Positions 16,877-28,572 of a stretch of 64,000 nt of DNA are shown in pieces. Numbering within the stretch: position 1 is the stretch's first letter; every line of letters begins with the position of its first letter. Location of the stretch: the NCBI RefSeq assembly GCF_001429245.1, contig NZ_LMJE01000001.1, positions 732,944-796,943 on the forward strand. The letters are read 5' to 3'. The DNA is from Rhizobium sp. Root274 (GTDB lineage Bacteria > Pseudomonadota > Alphaproteobacteria > Rhizobiales > Rhizobiaceae). Both the position numbers and the translations under genes were made by a program. The notes under the pieces were generated by a model. That model did no database searches and was not told where the DNA came from. It saw only the letters and a list, made by a program, of their open reading frames with translations.

Positions 16877-17629
16877 CTACGCCGTTTTGCGCCGGAAGAA
16901 CCCGGCAATGGTGACGGCGGCAAGCGCAAATGCCAGGCCATACCAGGTGATAGCATATTGCAGGTGACTGTTGGGCAGATCCACCTGAGTGACGCCCCCT
17001 TTCGGTAGGCCACCGGGAACAGGCGTTGCATCGGCATCGAGGAAGAAGGGCAGGACACGGTCTTCCGGCAGGCCGGTGGAGGCTGCCATGCGGGTCAGAT
17101 CCTTCCAATAGAAGATATTGGTACCTTCGTTGTTATCAGGCACGAGCGACGATGGTTTCTCGTTGAGGCGTGCCCGGGCAAGGCCGGTCACTGTCTGCTC
17201 GCCCTCGATCAGGCTCTCCGACCGAGTCTTGGCATCCTTGCGGTCATAGGGGACGAAGCCCCTGTTGACGAAAAGGTAGCGGCCATCAGCCAGTTCTAGC
17301 GGGGTATAGAGATAGAAGCCAGCTTCACCGTCGAAGGTGGCCAGGAAGTGACGCTCCTTGTCGTGCAGGAAGTGGCCGGTGGCCGTGGCGTGGCGGTAGT
17401 CGATCTCTTCGCCGGCAGCAAGGCGCGCCTCGATCTCGGAGACACCGACGGCGGTAGCGTGGCTGCGCTCATCGATCGATGCAAGCAGGCTTTCCTTCCA
17501 GTGCAGGCGATTGACCTGCCAAGTGCCGAGCGACAGCAGGATCGCCATGGCAACCGGCACCAGCACGAGCCCCGCCCAGAAGCGCCAGCCCCGTCTCGTC
17601 TTGACCACTGCGCTTGTCTCGTCAACCAC
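16877..17629 (-). CDS. SURF1-family cytochrome oxidase assembly protein
   Basis: A protein of 250 residues with two membrane anchors (residues 17-36 and 226-245) and SURF1 signatures: LGTWQVNRLHWK, YRHATATGHF, FYLYTPLELADGRYLFVNRGFVP and NSHLQYAITWYGLAFAL. It supplies haem a to subunit I of aa3 oxidase. It overlaps the DUF983 gene by eight bases and ends the oxidase cluster. Confidence 0.95.
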   Translation of the reverse strand: MVDETSAVVKTRRGWRFWAGLVLVPVAMAILLSLGTWQVNRLHWKESLLASIDERSHATAVGVSEIEARLAAGEEIDYRHATATGHFLHDKERHFLATFDGEAGFYLYTPLELADGRYLFVNRGFVPYDRKDAKTRSESLIEGEQTVTGLARARLNEKPSSLVPDNNEGTNIFYWKDLTRMAASTGLPEDRVLPFFLDADATPVPGGLPKGGVTQVDLPNSHLQYAITWYGLAFALAAVTIAGFFRRKTA

Positions 17630-18005
17630 GGTCGATGACCCCGGGGGCGGCGTTGTGGCGGTATTGCAGGGCGATCAGCAAGGCCTTGAGCGTGCGCATC
17701 AGCCAGAGCGTCAGGCCGACGCCAAGAGGTGCGAAAACCAGGATGTGCAGCCAGACAGAGGGCTGGTAGGTGAGCTCGACCCAGACAGCGAAACCGACCA
17801 CCAGAAGGTCAGCCAGCAGGATGACGAAGATCGCCGGGCCATCGCCAGCATCGATGAAGGAATAGTCGAGCCCGCAGGAGGCGCAGCGCTGCTTCGGCTT
17901 GGTCAGGCCGTCGAAGAGCTTGCCATTGCCGCAGCGCGGGCAGGACGCGGAGAGTGCCGCCTTCATCGGGTCGACAGGTGCATATTGTGCCTTGTCGTCG
18001 GTCAT
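17622..18005 (-). CDS. DUF983 zinc-ribbon membrane protein
   Basis: A protein of 127 residues with a CPRCGNGKLFDGL...CASCGLDY zinc-ribbon-like motif followed by two membrane helices, the DUF983 pattern. The gene commonly lies between ctaE and surf1 in alphaproteobacteria and is presumed to help oxidase assembly. ATG 18005 has GGAGGG upstream; the frame also runs further upstream but without a site. Confidence 0.9.
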   Translation of the reverse strand: MTDDKAQYAPVDPMKAALSASCPRCGNGKLFDGLTKPKQRCASCGLDYSFIDAGDGPAIFVILLADLLVVGFAVWVELTYQPSVWLHILVFAPLGVGLTLWLMRTLKALLIALQYRHNAAPGVIDRG

Positions 18006-18122
18006 TTCAGTCCCTCCTTCGGGATATTTCAGCCTTAGGCCAACCCTTAGTGCAGGCCGGTGTTCCATCCCAGTGCCCGTGAGGTCGCAGGGCGCGCCGC
18101 AGGCGAAGGGAGAGGAACGAAA

Positions 18123-18145
18123 AAGGGCGGCTTGCGCCGCCCTTT
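18123..18145 (-). terminator. Stem-loop between ctaE and DUF983
   Basis: AAGGGCGGC and GCCGCCCTT pair around TTGC, flanked by A-runs and T-runs on both sides. It could end or attenuate the ctaC-ctaE transcript before DUF983/SURF1. Confidence 0.75.
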
Positions 18146-18162
18146 AAAGCTTTTGCCCGTTA

Positions 18163-19041
18163 TCAGCCGGCGTGCAGCGGTGCACCCCAATCGCCCCAGA
18201 TGTAGATGGCGAAGAAGAGGAAGAGCCAGACGACGTCGACGAAGTGCCAGTACCAGGCAGCAGCCTCGAAGCCGAAATGCTGCTGCGGCGTGAAGTGACC
18301 GGCCAGCGCCCGGAACAGGCAGACGATCAGGAAGATCGTGCCGATCAGAACGTGGAAACCATGGAAGCCGGTCGCCATGAAGAAGGTCGCGCCATAGATC
18401 GAATTCTTGAAGTCGAACGGCGAGTGCATGTACTCGTAGGCCTGGACCGACGAGAACAGGATGCCGAGCAGGACCGTCAGAACGAGGCCGGAGACGACGC
18501 CCTTGCGGTCGTTGTGCAGCAGCGCATGGTGGGCCCAGGTGACGCAGGTGCCGGAGAGCAGCAGGATCACGGTGTTGTAGAGCGGCAGGTGCCAGGGATC
18601 GACAACCTCGATGCCCTTCGGCGGCCAGGTGCCACCGGTGAACTCGACGCGGCTCGCCTGGATCGCTTCATTGGCGAAGAGGCTGGCGTCGAAGAAGGCC
18701 CAGAACCAGGCGACGAAGAACATCACTTCCGAGGCGATGAACATGATCATGCCATAGCGCAGGTGAAGCGAAACGACGCGGGTATGGGCGCCGGCATGGG
18801 CTTCCTTGATCGTGTCTGCCCACCAGGCGAACATGGTGAAGAGCGTGATCGCGAGACCAATGAAGAACAGCCACGGATGCGCGAGTTCGAGACCGAACAG
18901 CTTGAACGAGCCGCCATGCAGATAGCGCATGTAGCCGACGCCGCCGAAGGTCAGGAGGAAGGCACCGATCGAGGCCAGGATCGGCCAGGGGCTCGGATCG
19001 ATGATGTGGTAGTCGTGGTTCTTCTGGTGCGCTTCGGCCAT
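18163..19041 (-). CDS. ctaE: Cytochrome c oxidase subunit III
   Basis: A protein of 292 residues with seven hydrophobic segments and subunit III signatures (HDYHIIDPSPWPI, RYGMIMFIASEVMFFVAWFWAFF, GFHGFHVLIGTIFL, WYWHFVDVVWLFLF). It is part of the aa3-type terminal oxidase and stabilises subunit I. It is 55 bp downstream of ctaG. Confidence 0.97.
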   Translation of the reverse strand: MAEAHQKNHDYHIIDPSPWPILASIGAFLLTFGGVGYMRYLHGGSFKLFGLELAHPWLFFIGLAITLFTMFAWWADTIKEAHAGAHTRVVSLHLRYGMIMFIASEVMFFVAWFWAFFDASLFANEAIQASRVEFTGGTWPPKGIEVVDPWHLPLYNTVILLLSGTCVTWAHHALLHNDRKGVVSGLVLTVLLGILFSSVQAYEYMHSPFDFKNSIYGATFFMATGFHGFHVLIGTIFLIVCLFRALAGHFTPQQHFGFEAAAWYWHFVDVVWLFLFFAIYIWGDWGAPLHAG

Positions 19042-19096
19042 TTCAGCAATCCCCGAATGTCAATTTCATTACGAGACCCGGCTTACCGGACCCCTC

Positions 19097-19723
19097 TCAC
19101 AGTTTCGGCTGTTCCTTGCCCTCTCCCGCTTCCAGCGCTGCCACGGGCTTGTCGTCCTCGCGCGGATAGAAGGTGTAGGAAAGGGTTATCGTTCCGATGT
19201 CCTTGGTCTCTTCCGCATCAACGATGGCGGGGTCAACGAAGAAGACAACAGGCATTTCCAGTGTTTCGCCCGGCTGCAACGTGGTCTTGGTGAAGCAGAA
19301 GCACTGGACCTTGTTGAAATAGGCGCCGGCTTCGCCCGGAGAGACGTTGAACACGGCCTCGCCGGTAACCGGTTCGGCTGAATGATTGGTCGCGACGTAA
19401 CGGATCTCGACGGTCTCGCCAATCTTCGGCGTGACCTTCTTGTCGATCGGCTTGAAATCCCAGTTCAGGCCGTTCGAGACATTGGCGTCGAAGGTGACGT
19501 TGATCGTCTTGTCCAGCACCACGTCGGACATTTGTTCGACGCGCTGCGTGGTACCACCGTAACCAGTGACCTTGCAGAACATCTGGTAGAGCGGGACGGC
19601 GGCATAGCTCATGCCGACCATGGCGCCGACAAACACCACACAGGCCGTTGCCACGCCGAAATCGCGGCGGCTGGCGCGGCGTTCGGTGGTCTTCGGGGTC
19701 TGGTTCAGCGGTGCGATGGTCAT
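19097..19723 (-). CDS. ctaG: Cytochrome c oxidase assembly protein Cox11/CtaG (copper delivery)
   Basis: A protein of 208 residues: one N-terminal membrane helix (about 24-44) and a periplasmic domain with the copper-binding CFCF ([17 protein letters not shown]), the [10 protein letters not shown] cysteine and [10 protein letters not shown]. It inserts CuB into subunit I. It starts five bases after the small ORF. Confidence 0.97.
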   Translation of the reverse strand: MTIAPLNQTPKTTERRASRRDFGVATACVVFVGAMVGMSYAAVPLYQMFCKVTGYGGTTQRVEQMSDVVLDKTINVTFDANVSNGLNWDFKPIDKKVTPKIGETVEIRYVATNHSAEPVTGEAVFNVSPGEAGAYFNKVQCFCFTKTTLQPGETLEMPVVFFVDPAIVDAEETKDIGTITLSYTFYPREDDKPVAALEAGEGKEQPKL

Positions 19724-19728
19724 GTGTG

Positions 19729-19872
19729 TCAGCCCATCTTGCTGATCTTGATGATCTTGATGATCGTCACGACGTAGAAGATCACCACGAGAAGGGCGAG
19801 GACAACGCCGAGCGCGATGTTGCGGCCGCGGCGGGACTTCTTCTGGACGTCATTGAGCTCGATGGTTTCCAT
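19729..19872 (-). CDS. CoxF-like 47-residue membrane protein between ctaB and ctaG
   Basis: The ORF begins [18 protein letters not shown] and continues into one helix ([20 protein letters not shown]), ending [10 protein letters not shown]. Its ATG overlaps the ctaB stop by one base (TGATG), which indicates translational coupling. A small single-span protein in this position is common in rhizobial oxidase clusters. It is probably an assembly factor or a small structural subunit. Confidence 0.8.
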   Translation of the reverse strand: METIELNDVQKKSRRGRNIALGVVLALLVVIFYVVTIIKIIKISKMG

Positions 19873-20828
19873 CAGGCGGCACCTCCGAGGGACAGGATTA
19901 CGGGCGCGACATAGAGATCGACCATAAGGGCCGAGAAGATCGCAAAAAGATAGAAGATCGAATAGCCGAAAAGCTTCTTCGCCGGCACCATCTTCTCATC
20001 GCCGTCGGGCATACGCCAGACGGCGATGGAACAGTGGATGAAGACGGCGCCGAGCAGGGCGGCGACCAGGCCGTAGCCGATCGAGGAGAGACCGGTAAAG
20101 GTCGGCAGCACGCCGGTGATTGCGGTCAGAACGGCATAGACGGTGATCTGGCGCTTGGTCGAACCGACGCCGGCGACATTCGGCATCATCGGCACGCCGA
20201 CGGCGCCGTATTCCTTCATCTTGAACAGCGCCAGCGCCCAGAAATGGGCAGGCGTCCAGAGGAAGATGATCATGAAGAGGATGAAGCTGTCGAGCGACAC
20301 GCCGCCGGTGACGCAGGCCCAGCCGACCATGGGCGGGAAGGCGCCGGCCGCACCGCCGATGACGATGTTCTGCGGGGTCGAGCGCTTGAGCCACATCGTG
20401 TAGACGACGGCGTAGAAGAAGATGGTGAAGGCGAGCAGGCCAGCGGCAAACCAGTTGACGGCAAGGCCGAGGATGCTGACCGAAAAGACCGAGAGCACGA
20501 GGCCGAAGGCCAAGGCTTCATGCGGGGTGACACGGCCAGCCGGAACCGGACGGGTTGCCGTGCGCGACATGATGGCGTCGATATCGGCATCGTACCACAT
20601 GTTGAGTGCGCCCGAAGCCCCTGCCCCGACCGCGATGCAGAGGATGGCGATAAAGCCGATGACCGGATTGATGGAGCCCGGCGCCAGCACGAGGCCGGCA
20701 AGCGCCGTAAAGACGACGAGCGACATGACGCGCGGCTTCAGAAGCGCGAAGAAATCGCGCGGGCCGGCTTCGGATAGGCGGATTTCGCCCTCGATGCCGA
20801 ATACGTCGCGATTGTCGATGACTGTCAT
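19872..20828 (-). CDS. ctaB: Protohaem IX farnesyltransferase (haem O synthase)
   Basis: A protein of 318 residues of the UbiA prenyltransferase superfamily with about nine membrane segments and the [24 protein letters not shown] motif that binds prenyl diphosphate with magnesium. It converts haem b to haem O for the oxidase. It follows ctaD by 90 bp that contains a strong hairpin. Confidence 0.97.
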   Translation of the reverse strand: MTVIDNRDVFGIEGEIRLSEAGPRDFFALLKPRVMSLVVFTALAGLVLAPGSINPVIGFIAILCIAVGAGASGALNMWYDADIDAIMSRTATRPVPAGRVTPHEALAFGLVLSVFSVSILGLAVNWFAAGLLAFTIFFYAVVYTMWLKRSTPQNIVIGGAAGAFPPMVGWACVTGGVSLDSFILFMIIFLWTPAHFWALALFKMKEYGAVGVPMMPNVAGVGSTKRQITVYAVLTAITGVLPTFTGLSSIGYGLVAALLGAVFIHCSIAVWRMPDGDEKMVPAKKLFGYSIFYLFAIFSALMVDLYVAPVILSLGGAA

Positions 20829-20860
20829 TCTGTTGCTTTCCGTCTTCCGACTGATCTTTC

Positions 20861-20891
20861 GGGCGCCGCAATCCCTTTGACTGCGGCGCCC
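20861..20891 (-). promoter_or_regulatory. Hairpin between ctaD and ctaB
   Basis: GGGCGCCGCA and TGCGGCGCCC form a perfect 10-bp stem with an 11-base loop. No T-run follows on the minus strand, so a processing or mRNA-stability element that lets ctaD exceed downstream genes is more likely than a full terminator. Confidence 0.65.
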
Positions 20892-20918
20892 GACTGTCTG
20901 GTGGCCTCGAAGATCTGC

Positions 20919-23485
<2,567 letters not shown>

Positions 23486-23812
23486 CACGGTTGGTCTCCC
23501 ACAAGCGCTTGATCCACATCAAACCATAGCGCAAAAATCATGCTAGTGTCGCCGTTTAAAATCACAGATCAGCCGCATTCGCAATACGCTGCGGCGAAAG
23601 CCGGTGCGGCATTTTGCTCTTCATCAATTGCGAGAGCGCTGGAACCACAGGCTTTTCCCCAACGGGTGGTGAAAGCAGCGCCAAATCCCCGCCAGAGGCA
23701 CATGCCAAGTCCCAATTATGCCGTAGTCGGCCGTAAAACAGGCGTCGGGGCTTTGCATTTCCCCACCCGGACGACAAGAATGTCCGGGATGATTCGTTTT
23801 CCAGAGGTATTC
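23486..23812. other. Divergent promoter region ctaC / IalB-like gene
   Basis: A 327-bp gene-free interval that must contain both promoters. The clear element is the TTGAT-N4-ATCAA box; no credible gene is seen in the remainder, although the IalB frame is open back to 23540. Confidence 0.65.
23509..23522. promoter_or_regulatory. FNR/FixK-type box upstream of ctaC
   Basis: TTGATCCACATCAA matches TTGAT-N4-ATCAA exactly. It is centred about 30 bp before the ctaC ATG, within or downstream of the likely core promoter, a position that suggests repression of aa3 oxidase when oxygen is low. Confidence 0.75.
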
Positions 23813-24346
23813 ATGGGTCTTCCTAGACGTGTCTGGTCCGGCCTTGCCGCATCCGCCGTATTGATCGGCGCGCTGGCCGGTCCGGCGCAGAGCCAGCAAA
23901 CCCAGCAGCAGCAGCCGGGTTCCGTCCGGTCCAATCACGGGGCGTGGTCGGTGATCTGCGACAAGCCGGCAGGCGCCACGGCCGAACAATGCGCGTTGAT
24001 GCAGAACGTGATTGCCGAAGACCGGCCTGAAGTGGGCCTCTCCGTCGTCGTTCTGAAGACCGCCGACCGCAAGGCGCGCATCCTGCGCATTCTGGCGCCG
24101 CTCGGCGTTCTCCTGAAAGACGGCATGGAGCTGTTCGTCGACGGCAATAATATCGGCCGCGCCTATTTCACCCGCTGCTTCTCCGAGGGCTGCTATGTCG
24201 AGGTCGAGATCGACGAGGAGCTGATGAAGATCCTGCGCGCCGGCAAGGCCGCAGTGTTCGCGCTGCGTGAGTCGGCCGATCAGGACCGCGTCGGCATCCC
24301 GATCGAACTCGCCGGCTTCGGCGAGGGCTATGACACGCTGCCGTGA
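23813..24346 (+). CDS. Invasion-associated locus B (IalB) family periplasmic protein
   Basis: A protein of 177 residues with a signal peptide (residues 1-27, GPAQSQ) and the IalB-type domain: NHGAWSVICDKPAG, EQCALMQNV, ILAPLGVLLKDGMELFVDG and YFTRCFSEGCYVEVEID, with paired cysteines. Family members are named for Bartonella erythrocyte entry, but they are common in free-living rhizobia with no such role; a periplasmic or envelope function is inferred. ATG 23813 has AGAGG upstream. Confidence 0.85.
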   Translation: MGLPRRVWSGLAASAVLIGALAGPAQSQQTQQQQPGSVRSNHGAWSVICDKPAGATAEQCALMQNVIAEDRPEVGLSVVVLKTADRKARILRILAPLGVLLKDGMELFVDGNNIGRAYFTRCFSEGCYVEVEIDEELMKILRAGKAAVFALRESADQDRVGIPIELAGFGEGYDTLP

Positions 24347-24377
24347 TCCTCGCCTGATCGTGACCCACTGATCCTTC

Positions 24378-24408
24378 GGGGCAAGTCCAACGGGCTTGCC
24401 CCTTTCTT
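24378..24408 (+). terminator. Terminator after IalB-like gene
   Basis: GGGGCAAG and CTTGCCCC form an 8-bp stem around a nine-base loop, followed by TTTCTT. Confidence 0.85.
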
Positions 24409-24450
24409 ATTGTCCCCCTACATGCAGAGGCACGTTCCAAGGAGACCCGC

Positions 24451-25866
24451 ATGACCCAGGACCTTCTCTCCCTCTTCGACTGCGACGAGACCACGCTGAC
24501 CCAGCGCGTTGCCGATGCGCTCAGAGGCGCTGACGACGGAGAGCTGTTTGTCGAGCATGCGCAGGCGGAATCGCTGACCTTCGACAATGGACGCTTGAAA
24601 GGCGGCTCATTTAATACAGACCAGGGTTTTGGTCTTCGCGCAGTCGCCGGTGAAGCGGTCGGTTATGCCCATGCGGGCGAACTGTCGCTTTCGGCGCTCT
24701 CCCGCGCAGCAGATGCCGTCGGTGCCGTGATGCACGGCCATTCCGGCTCCTATGCCGCCGCCCCGCAGCGGACGAATTCCAAGCTTTACGGCGACGGCAA
24801 CCCGATCGGCTCGCCGACCTTCGAAGAAAAGGTGAAGCTGCTCTCCGAGATCGACGCCTATCTGCGTGACAAGGACCCGAAGGTGCGGCAGGTGACGGCA
24901 ACGGTTGGCGCGAGCTGGCAGGTGGTCGAGATCCTGCGCGCGGATGGTCACCGGGTGCGTGACATCAGGCCGATGACCCGGATCAACATCTCCGTCATCA
25001 CAGGCGAAGGCGACCGCCAGGAAAGCGGCTCCTTCGGCACCGGCGGGCGCATGGGTTTCAACGACTTCCTGACGCAAGAGAGCTGGCAGCGGGGCGCCGA
25101 CGAGGCGCTGCGCCAGGCGCTGGTCAATCTCGAGGCGCAGGAAGCGCCGGCCGGCACCATGGACGTGGTCCTCGACAATGGCTGGCCGGGCGTGATGCTG
25201 CATGAGGCCGTGGGCCACGGGCTGGAAGGCGACTTCAACCGCAAGAAAACCTCGGCCTTTGCCGGCCTGATGGGCGAAATGGTCGCCGCCCCCGGCGTCA
25301 CCGTCGTCGACGACGGGACGATCAATGACCGGCGCGGCTCGATCACCATCGATGACGAGGGCACGCCATCGGCCTATAACGTTCTGATCGAGAACGGAAA
25401 ACTTGTCGGCTATATGCAGGACCGGCAGAATGCCCGCCTGATGGGCATGAAGGCGACCGGCAATGGGCGTCGCCAGGGTTATGCGCACCAGCCGATGCCG
25501 CGCATGACCAATACCTACATGCTCTCGGGCGACAAGACGCCGGAAGAGATCATCTCCTCCGTCAAGAAGGGCATTTACGCCGTCTCCTTCGGCGGCGGTC
25601 AGGTGGACATCACCTCGGGCAAATTCGTCTTCGGCTGCACCGAAGCCTATCTGATCGAGAACGGCAAGATCGGCGCGCCGGTGAAGGGTGCCATGCTGAT
25701 CGGCAACGGGCCGGACGCCATGAAGCGCATCACCATGATCGGCAACGATACCAAGCTCGACACCGGGATCGGCAATTGCGGCAAGGCGGGCCAGTGGGTG
25801 CCGGTCGGCGTCGGCCAGCCGCACCTCCGGATGGACCAGATCACGGTGGGCGGGACCAAGGCTTGA
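24451..25866 (+). CDS. tldD: Metalloprotease TldD
   Basis: A protein of 471 residues of the TldD/PmbA family with the zinc-binding helix MLHEAVGHGLEGDFNRKKTS (HExxxH) and the ADDGTI-like DDGTINDRRGSITIDDEGT region. TldD works with TldE/PmbA on peptides such as microcin B17 precursor and unfolded proteins; the partner gene is not in this window. It overlaps the next gene by four bases (TTGA). Confidence 0.97.
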   Translation: MTQDLLSLFDCDETTLTQRVADALRGADDGELFVEHAQAESLTFDNGRLKGGSFNTDQGFGLRAVAGEAVGYAHAGELSLSALSRAADAVGAVMHGHSGSYAAAPQRTNSKLYGDGNPIGSPTFEEKVKLLSEIDAYLRDKDPKVRQVTATVGASWQVVEILRADGHRVRDIRPMTRINISVITGEGDRQESGSFGTGGRMGFNDFLTQESWQRGADEALRQALVNLEAQEAPAGTMDVVLDNGWPGVMLHEAVGHGLEGDFNRKKTSAFAGLMGEMVAAPGVTVVDDGTINDRRGSITIDDEGTPSAYNVLIENGKLVGYMQDRQNARLMGMKATGNGRRQGYAHQPMPRMTNTYMLSGDKTPEEIISSVKKGIYAVSFGGGQVDITSGKFVFGCTEAYLIENGKIGAPVKGAMLIGNGPDAMKRITMIGNDTKLDTGIGNCGKAGQWVPVGVGQPHLRMDQITVGGTKA

Positions 25867-26297
25867 TCGGAAACGCGCTGGTTCCTGAACTCGGCGTCAG
25901 CGACTGGCGGGCGAGCCGCGCCTTCTATCTCGAGCTGATCGGCTTCGACGTCTCCTATGAGCGGCCGGACGAAGGCTTCAGCTATCTGGTGCTCGGGCAG
26001 GCGCAATTGATGATCGACCAGATCGGGCTTGGGCGCACGTTCAGAATCGAAGATGCACCGATCGAGCGGCCCTTCGGGCGTGGGCTAAACCTGCAGATCC
26101 GGGTGCCGAGCGTCAATGACATCCTCACCCGCCTCGCTGCGGCAGGGGTGCCGGTTTATCTGCCGCTCGAAGAGAAGTGGTATCGCCGGGATGAGCATGA
26201 GGTCGGCAATCGGCAATTCGTCGTGGCGGATCCGGATGGGTATCTGCTGAGGCTTTTCGAGGATCTTGGTCGGCGGGATGTTGCGACTGGGGGGTGA
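25863..26297 (+). CDS. VOC-superfamily protein, bleomycin-resistance-like
   Basis: A protein of 144 residues with two glyoxalase/BRP half-domains: VPELGVSDWRASRAFYLELIGFDVSYERPDEGFSYLVLG and IQIRVPSV-type repeat ending FVVADPDGYLLRLFEDLG. These either bind drugs of the bleomycin class or are enzymes of unknown substrate. The TTG start sits inside the tldD stop, indicating translational coupling. Confidence 0.8.
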   Translation: MIGNALVPELGVSDWRASRAFYLELIGFDVSYERPDEGFSYLVLGQAQLMIDQIGLGRTFRIEDAPIERPFGRGLNLQIRVPSVNDILTRLAAAGVPVYLPLEEKWYRRDEHEVGNRQFVVADPDGYLLRLFEDLGRRDVATGG

Positions 26298-26375
26298 CCA
26301 CATCTATTGCACGACCGATTGGCAAGGCTTTGCGCCTGTGCGAGACTAGCTTCATTGAAATTGGTGGGAGCATCC

Positions 26376-26627
26376 ATGGCAAGCAGACGCCTCCACATTA
26401 CGCTCAATGAAGACCTCGCCGCCCATGTCGACCGGAAGGTTCAGGCCGAAACGGGCTATGAGACGGCAGAGGCCTATGTCGGGGATCTGATCCGCCAGGA
26501 TATGGAGGCCGATGATGCCACCGCCGAGTTCGTTCGCGACTTACTGTCCGATGCGGTCAAGGACGGCGAGGACAGCTACAGGGCGGTCGAACCAAGCGAT
26601 GTCATCCGGCGCAATTCCCTAGGCTAA
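26376..26627 (+). CDS. ParD/CopG-type antitoxin
   Basis: A protein of 83 residues with an N-terminal RHH segment (RRLHITLNEDLAAHVDRKVQAETGYETAEAYVGDLIRQDM) and an acidic toxin-binding tail. It would bind its promoter as a dimer and neutralise ParE. ATG 26376 is the first with family similarity. The partner toxin gene one base downstream is frameshifted. Confidence 0.85.
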   Translation: MASRRLHITLNEDLAAHVDRKVQAETGYETAEAYVGDLIRQDMEADDATAEFVRDLLSDAVKDGEDSYRAVEPSDVIRRNSLG

Positions 26628-26628
26628 C

Positions 26629-26981
26629 ATGAGCCGGTACCTGTTCCACCCAATCGCAGATGCGGAGCAGGACGAGATCTTTCGCTCCACCCGCAAATGG
26701 TGGGGCCAAAGGCAAGCGGAAACCTAATCTACGAACTGCATGCACATCTCGAACTCATGGCGGGTTCTCAAGGTCTCTGGAGAGCGCTGCCCAACCGCTT
26801 GGGCATCCTGATCCGCAGCGAGGTCGTGATCTACGTTTCGCGTTACCAGCGACACTACATCTTCTTTCGAGAACTGACGAGCGACGCCATAGGCATCTTG
26901 AGGCTCATCGACGTGCGACGCGACATGCCGAAAAAGCTGCGCGCCGACCTCGCGCGGATCGCGGGTGAAGCGATCGAATGA
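26629..26981 (+). pseudogene. ParE-family toxin, frameshifted
   Basis: The N-terminal part (MSRYLFHPIADAEQDEIFRS, then WWGQRQAE) stops at a TAA near 26728, but the next frame continues with the family's remaining sequence: LIYELHAHLELMA, SRYQRHYIFFREL and RRDMPKKLRADLARIA. One base added near 26727 would join them into about 117 residues, the normal ParE size. Either the toxin is dead and the antitoxin orphaned, or a base was lost in assembly. Confidence 0.85.
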
Positions 26982-28331
26982 TCATCCCCGCGCTGGCATC
27001 AGCACGCAGTCGTAGCGCTGGCGCACCAACTTGTCGCAGACGGTGCGGGCTTCGTCCTTGGTGTCGAAACCGGTGAAGCGGGCGCGGTAGAAGGTGGTGC
27101 CGTTGCGGGTCACCATCTCGGTATAGGTGTCGAGCGTCTTCAAAGGGCCGCCGACCTTATCGCGGGCGTCGGAAAGGAGTTCCATGGCGGCCTGGGCCGA
27201 GGTGGCGGCTGCGATCTGGATCTGCCACTTGCGCTCGCCGGTGATCGAGGAAGCGGTCGCCTGCTGGGCCCCCTGCCCGACCACGGAAGCACCGGCGCCA
27301 ACATTGGCGCGCGGCGTTGCGCGCGGGATGGCGGCGGTCAGCGGCTGTTCGGCCGGAGCGAGATCGCCTTCGGCATAGGCTGCTGCGATTTCGCCGGTGC
27401 CGACACCGGTCGCACCCGCCATGCCCTGGACGGCGGCCATGGCCGACTGGCGCGAGGCGGGAACCGGGATGGCGTCGCCCAAGCGCGCGAGATCTATCTG
27501 CACGCCGGTCGTGCGGCTGGCAACGAGTTGGGTTCCCGTCGAGGCCTTCTTGATATTGGCGTCGATCAGCTTTCCCATCAGGCGGTCGCGGCTGGCGGCG
27601 GTGCGGCCGCCCATGACAACGCCGATGACGCGACGGCCATTGCTTTCGACTGCGCTGACGAGGTTGAAGCCCGAAGCATTCGTATAGCCGGTCTTGATGC
27701 CGTCCATGCCCTTGTAGCGATACATCAGGTTGTTGTGACCATTGATGGTGCGGCCACGGAAGGCGAAGCTCTTGGTGGAGAAGAGTTCGTAATCCTTGGG
27801 AAAGTCGCGGATCAGGGCGACGCCGAGGGTCGACATGTCGCGGGCGGTCGTAAATTGCTGGTCGTTGGGCAGGCCGGACGCGTTGAAGAAAGTGGTGTTG
27901 AGCATTCCCAGTGAACGCGCTTTGCGCGTCATCAGCGCGGCAAAGCCTTCTTCCGATCCGCCGAGCTTTTCGCCGACGGCGGTTGCTACGTCATTGGCCG
28001 AGAGCACTATCATCGCAAGGACCGCTTCCTTGACGGTGATCGAGTCACCCGCCTTGACGCGCAGCTTCGTCGGCGGGCGGGCGGAGGCATATTTCGAGAA
28101 GGGAACGGGGCTGTCCCAAGAGAGCTTGCCGGCATGGATCGCGTCGAGGACCATGTAGATGGTCATCATCTTGGTGAGCGAGGCCGGATGGTTCAGCTCA
28201 TCGGGGTTTTCGGAAGCAAGAACCTCACCGGTGCGCGCATCGAGCAGAAGCTGGGCACTGCCGGCATTGGCCGAGGTCGAGAGAGACAGGATCGCCACGC
28301 AAAACGAAAACGCGATCAATAACTTCTTCAT
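26982..28331 (-). CDS. D-alanyl-D-alanine carboxypeptidase with SPOR domain (PBP5/6 family)
   Basis: A protein of 449 residues: signal peptide (1-23), peptidase S11 domain with S51-LT-K54 (ASLTKMMT), the SAN motif (LSANDVATAVGEKLGG) and KTG (GMDGIKTGYTNASGFN), then a variable linker and a C-terminal SPOR domain (WQIQIAAATSAQAAMELLSDARDK to YDCVLMP). It trims pentapeptide side chains in peptidoglycan; the SPOR domain would recruit it to denuded glycan at division sites. It ends one base from the convergent ParE remnant. Confidence 0.96.
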   Translation of the reverse strand: MKKLLIAFSFCVAILSLSTSANAGSAQLLLDARTGEVLASENPDELNHPASLTKMMTIYMVLDAIHAGKLSWDSPVPFSKYASARPPTKLRVKAGDSITVKEAVLAMIVLSANDVATAVGEKLGGSEEGFAALMTRKARSLGMLNTTFFNASGLPNDQQFTTARDMSTLGVALIRDFPKDYELFSTKSFAFRGRTINGHNNLMYRYKGMDGIKTGYTNASGFNLVSAVESNGRRVIGVVMGGRTAASRDRLMGKLIDANIKKASTGTQLVASRTTGVQIDLARLGDAIPVPASRQSAMAAVQGMAGATGVGTGEIAAAYAEGDLAPAEQPLTAAIPRATPRANVGAGASVVGQGAQQATASSITGERKWQIQIAAATSAQAAMELLSDARDKVGGPLKTLDTYTEMVTRNGTTFYRARFTGFDTKDEARTVCDKLVRQRYDCVLMPARG

Positions 28332-28572
28332 GAAAACTCCAAATGCCGCCTGGATTTCGATGATGGATCAGGCTTGCATGATTCTCTCGACGCGCCGTCC
28401 CGGGTGCTGCGCTTAGGGCAAGAATGGGGCGACAATCAGCCGGTCAGGATCAAATGCAACCAATGATCCACAGAAGGTGCCTCGATCGTGGTTAGCAGGA
28501 GGTTAATTTTGTGGGCGAGTTCTGCCACAGGCGCCCTGCCCCATGCTCTATCTGCCCGAGCCTCCCCGAAGC

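Noticed and set aside
23540..23812. Extended N-terminus of the IalB-like protein
   Set aside because: The frame is open, but the ATG at 23813 with AGAGG upstream begins directly at a signal peptide; the upstream residues carry no feature.
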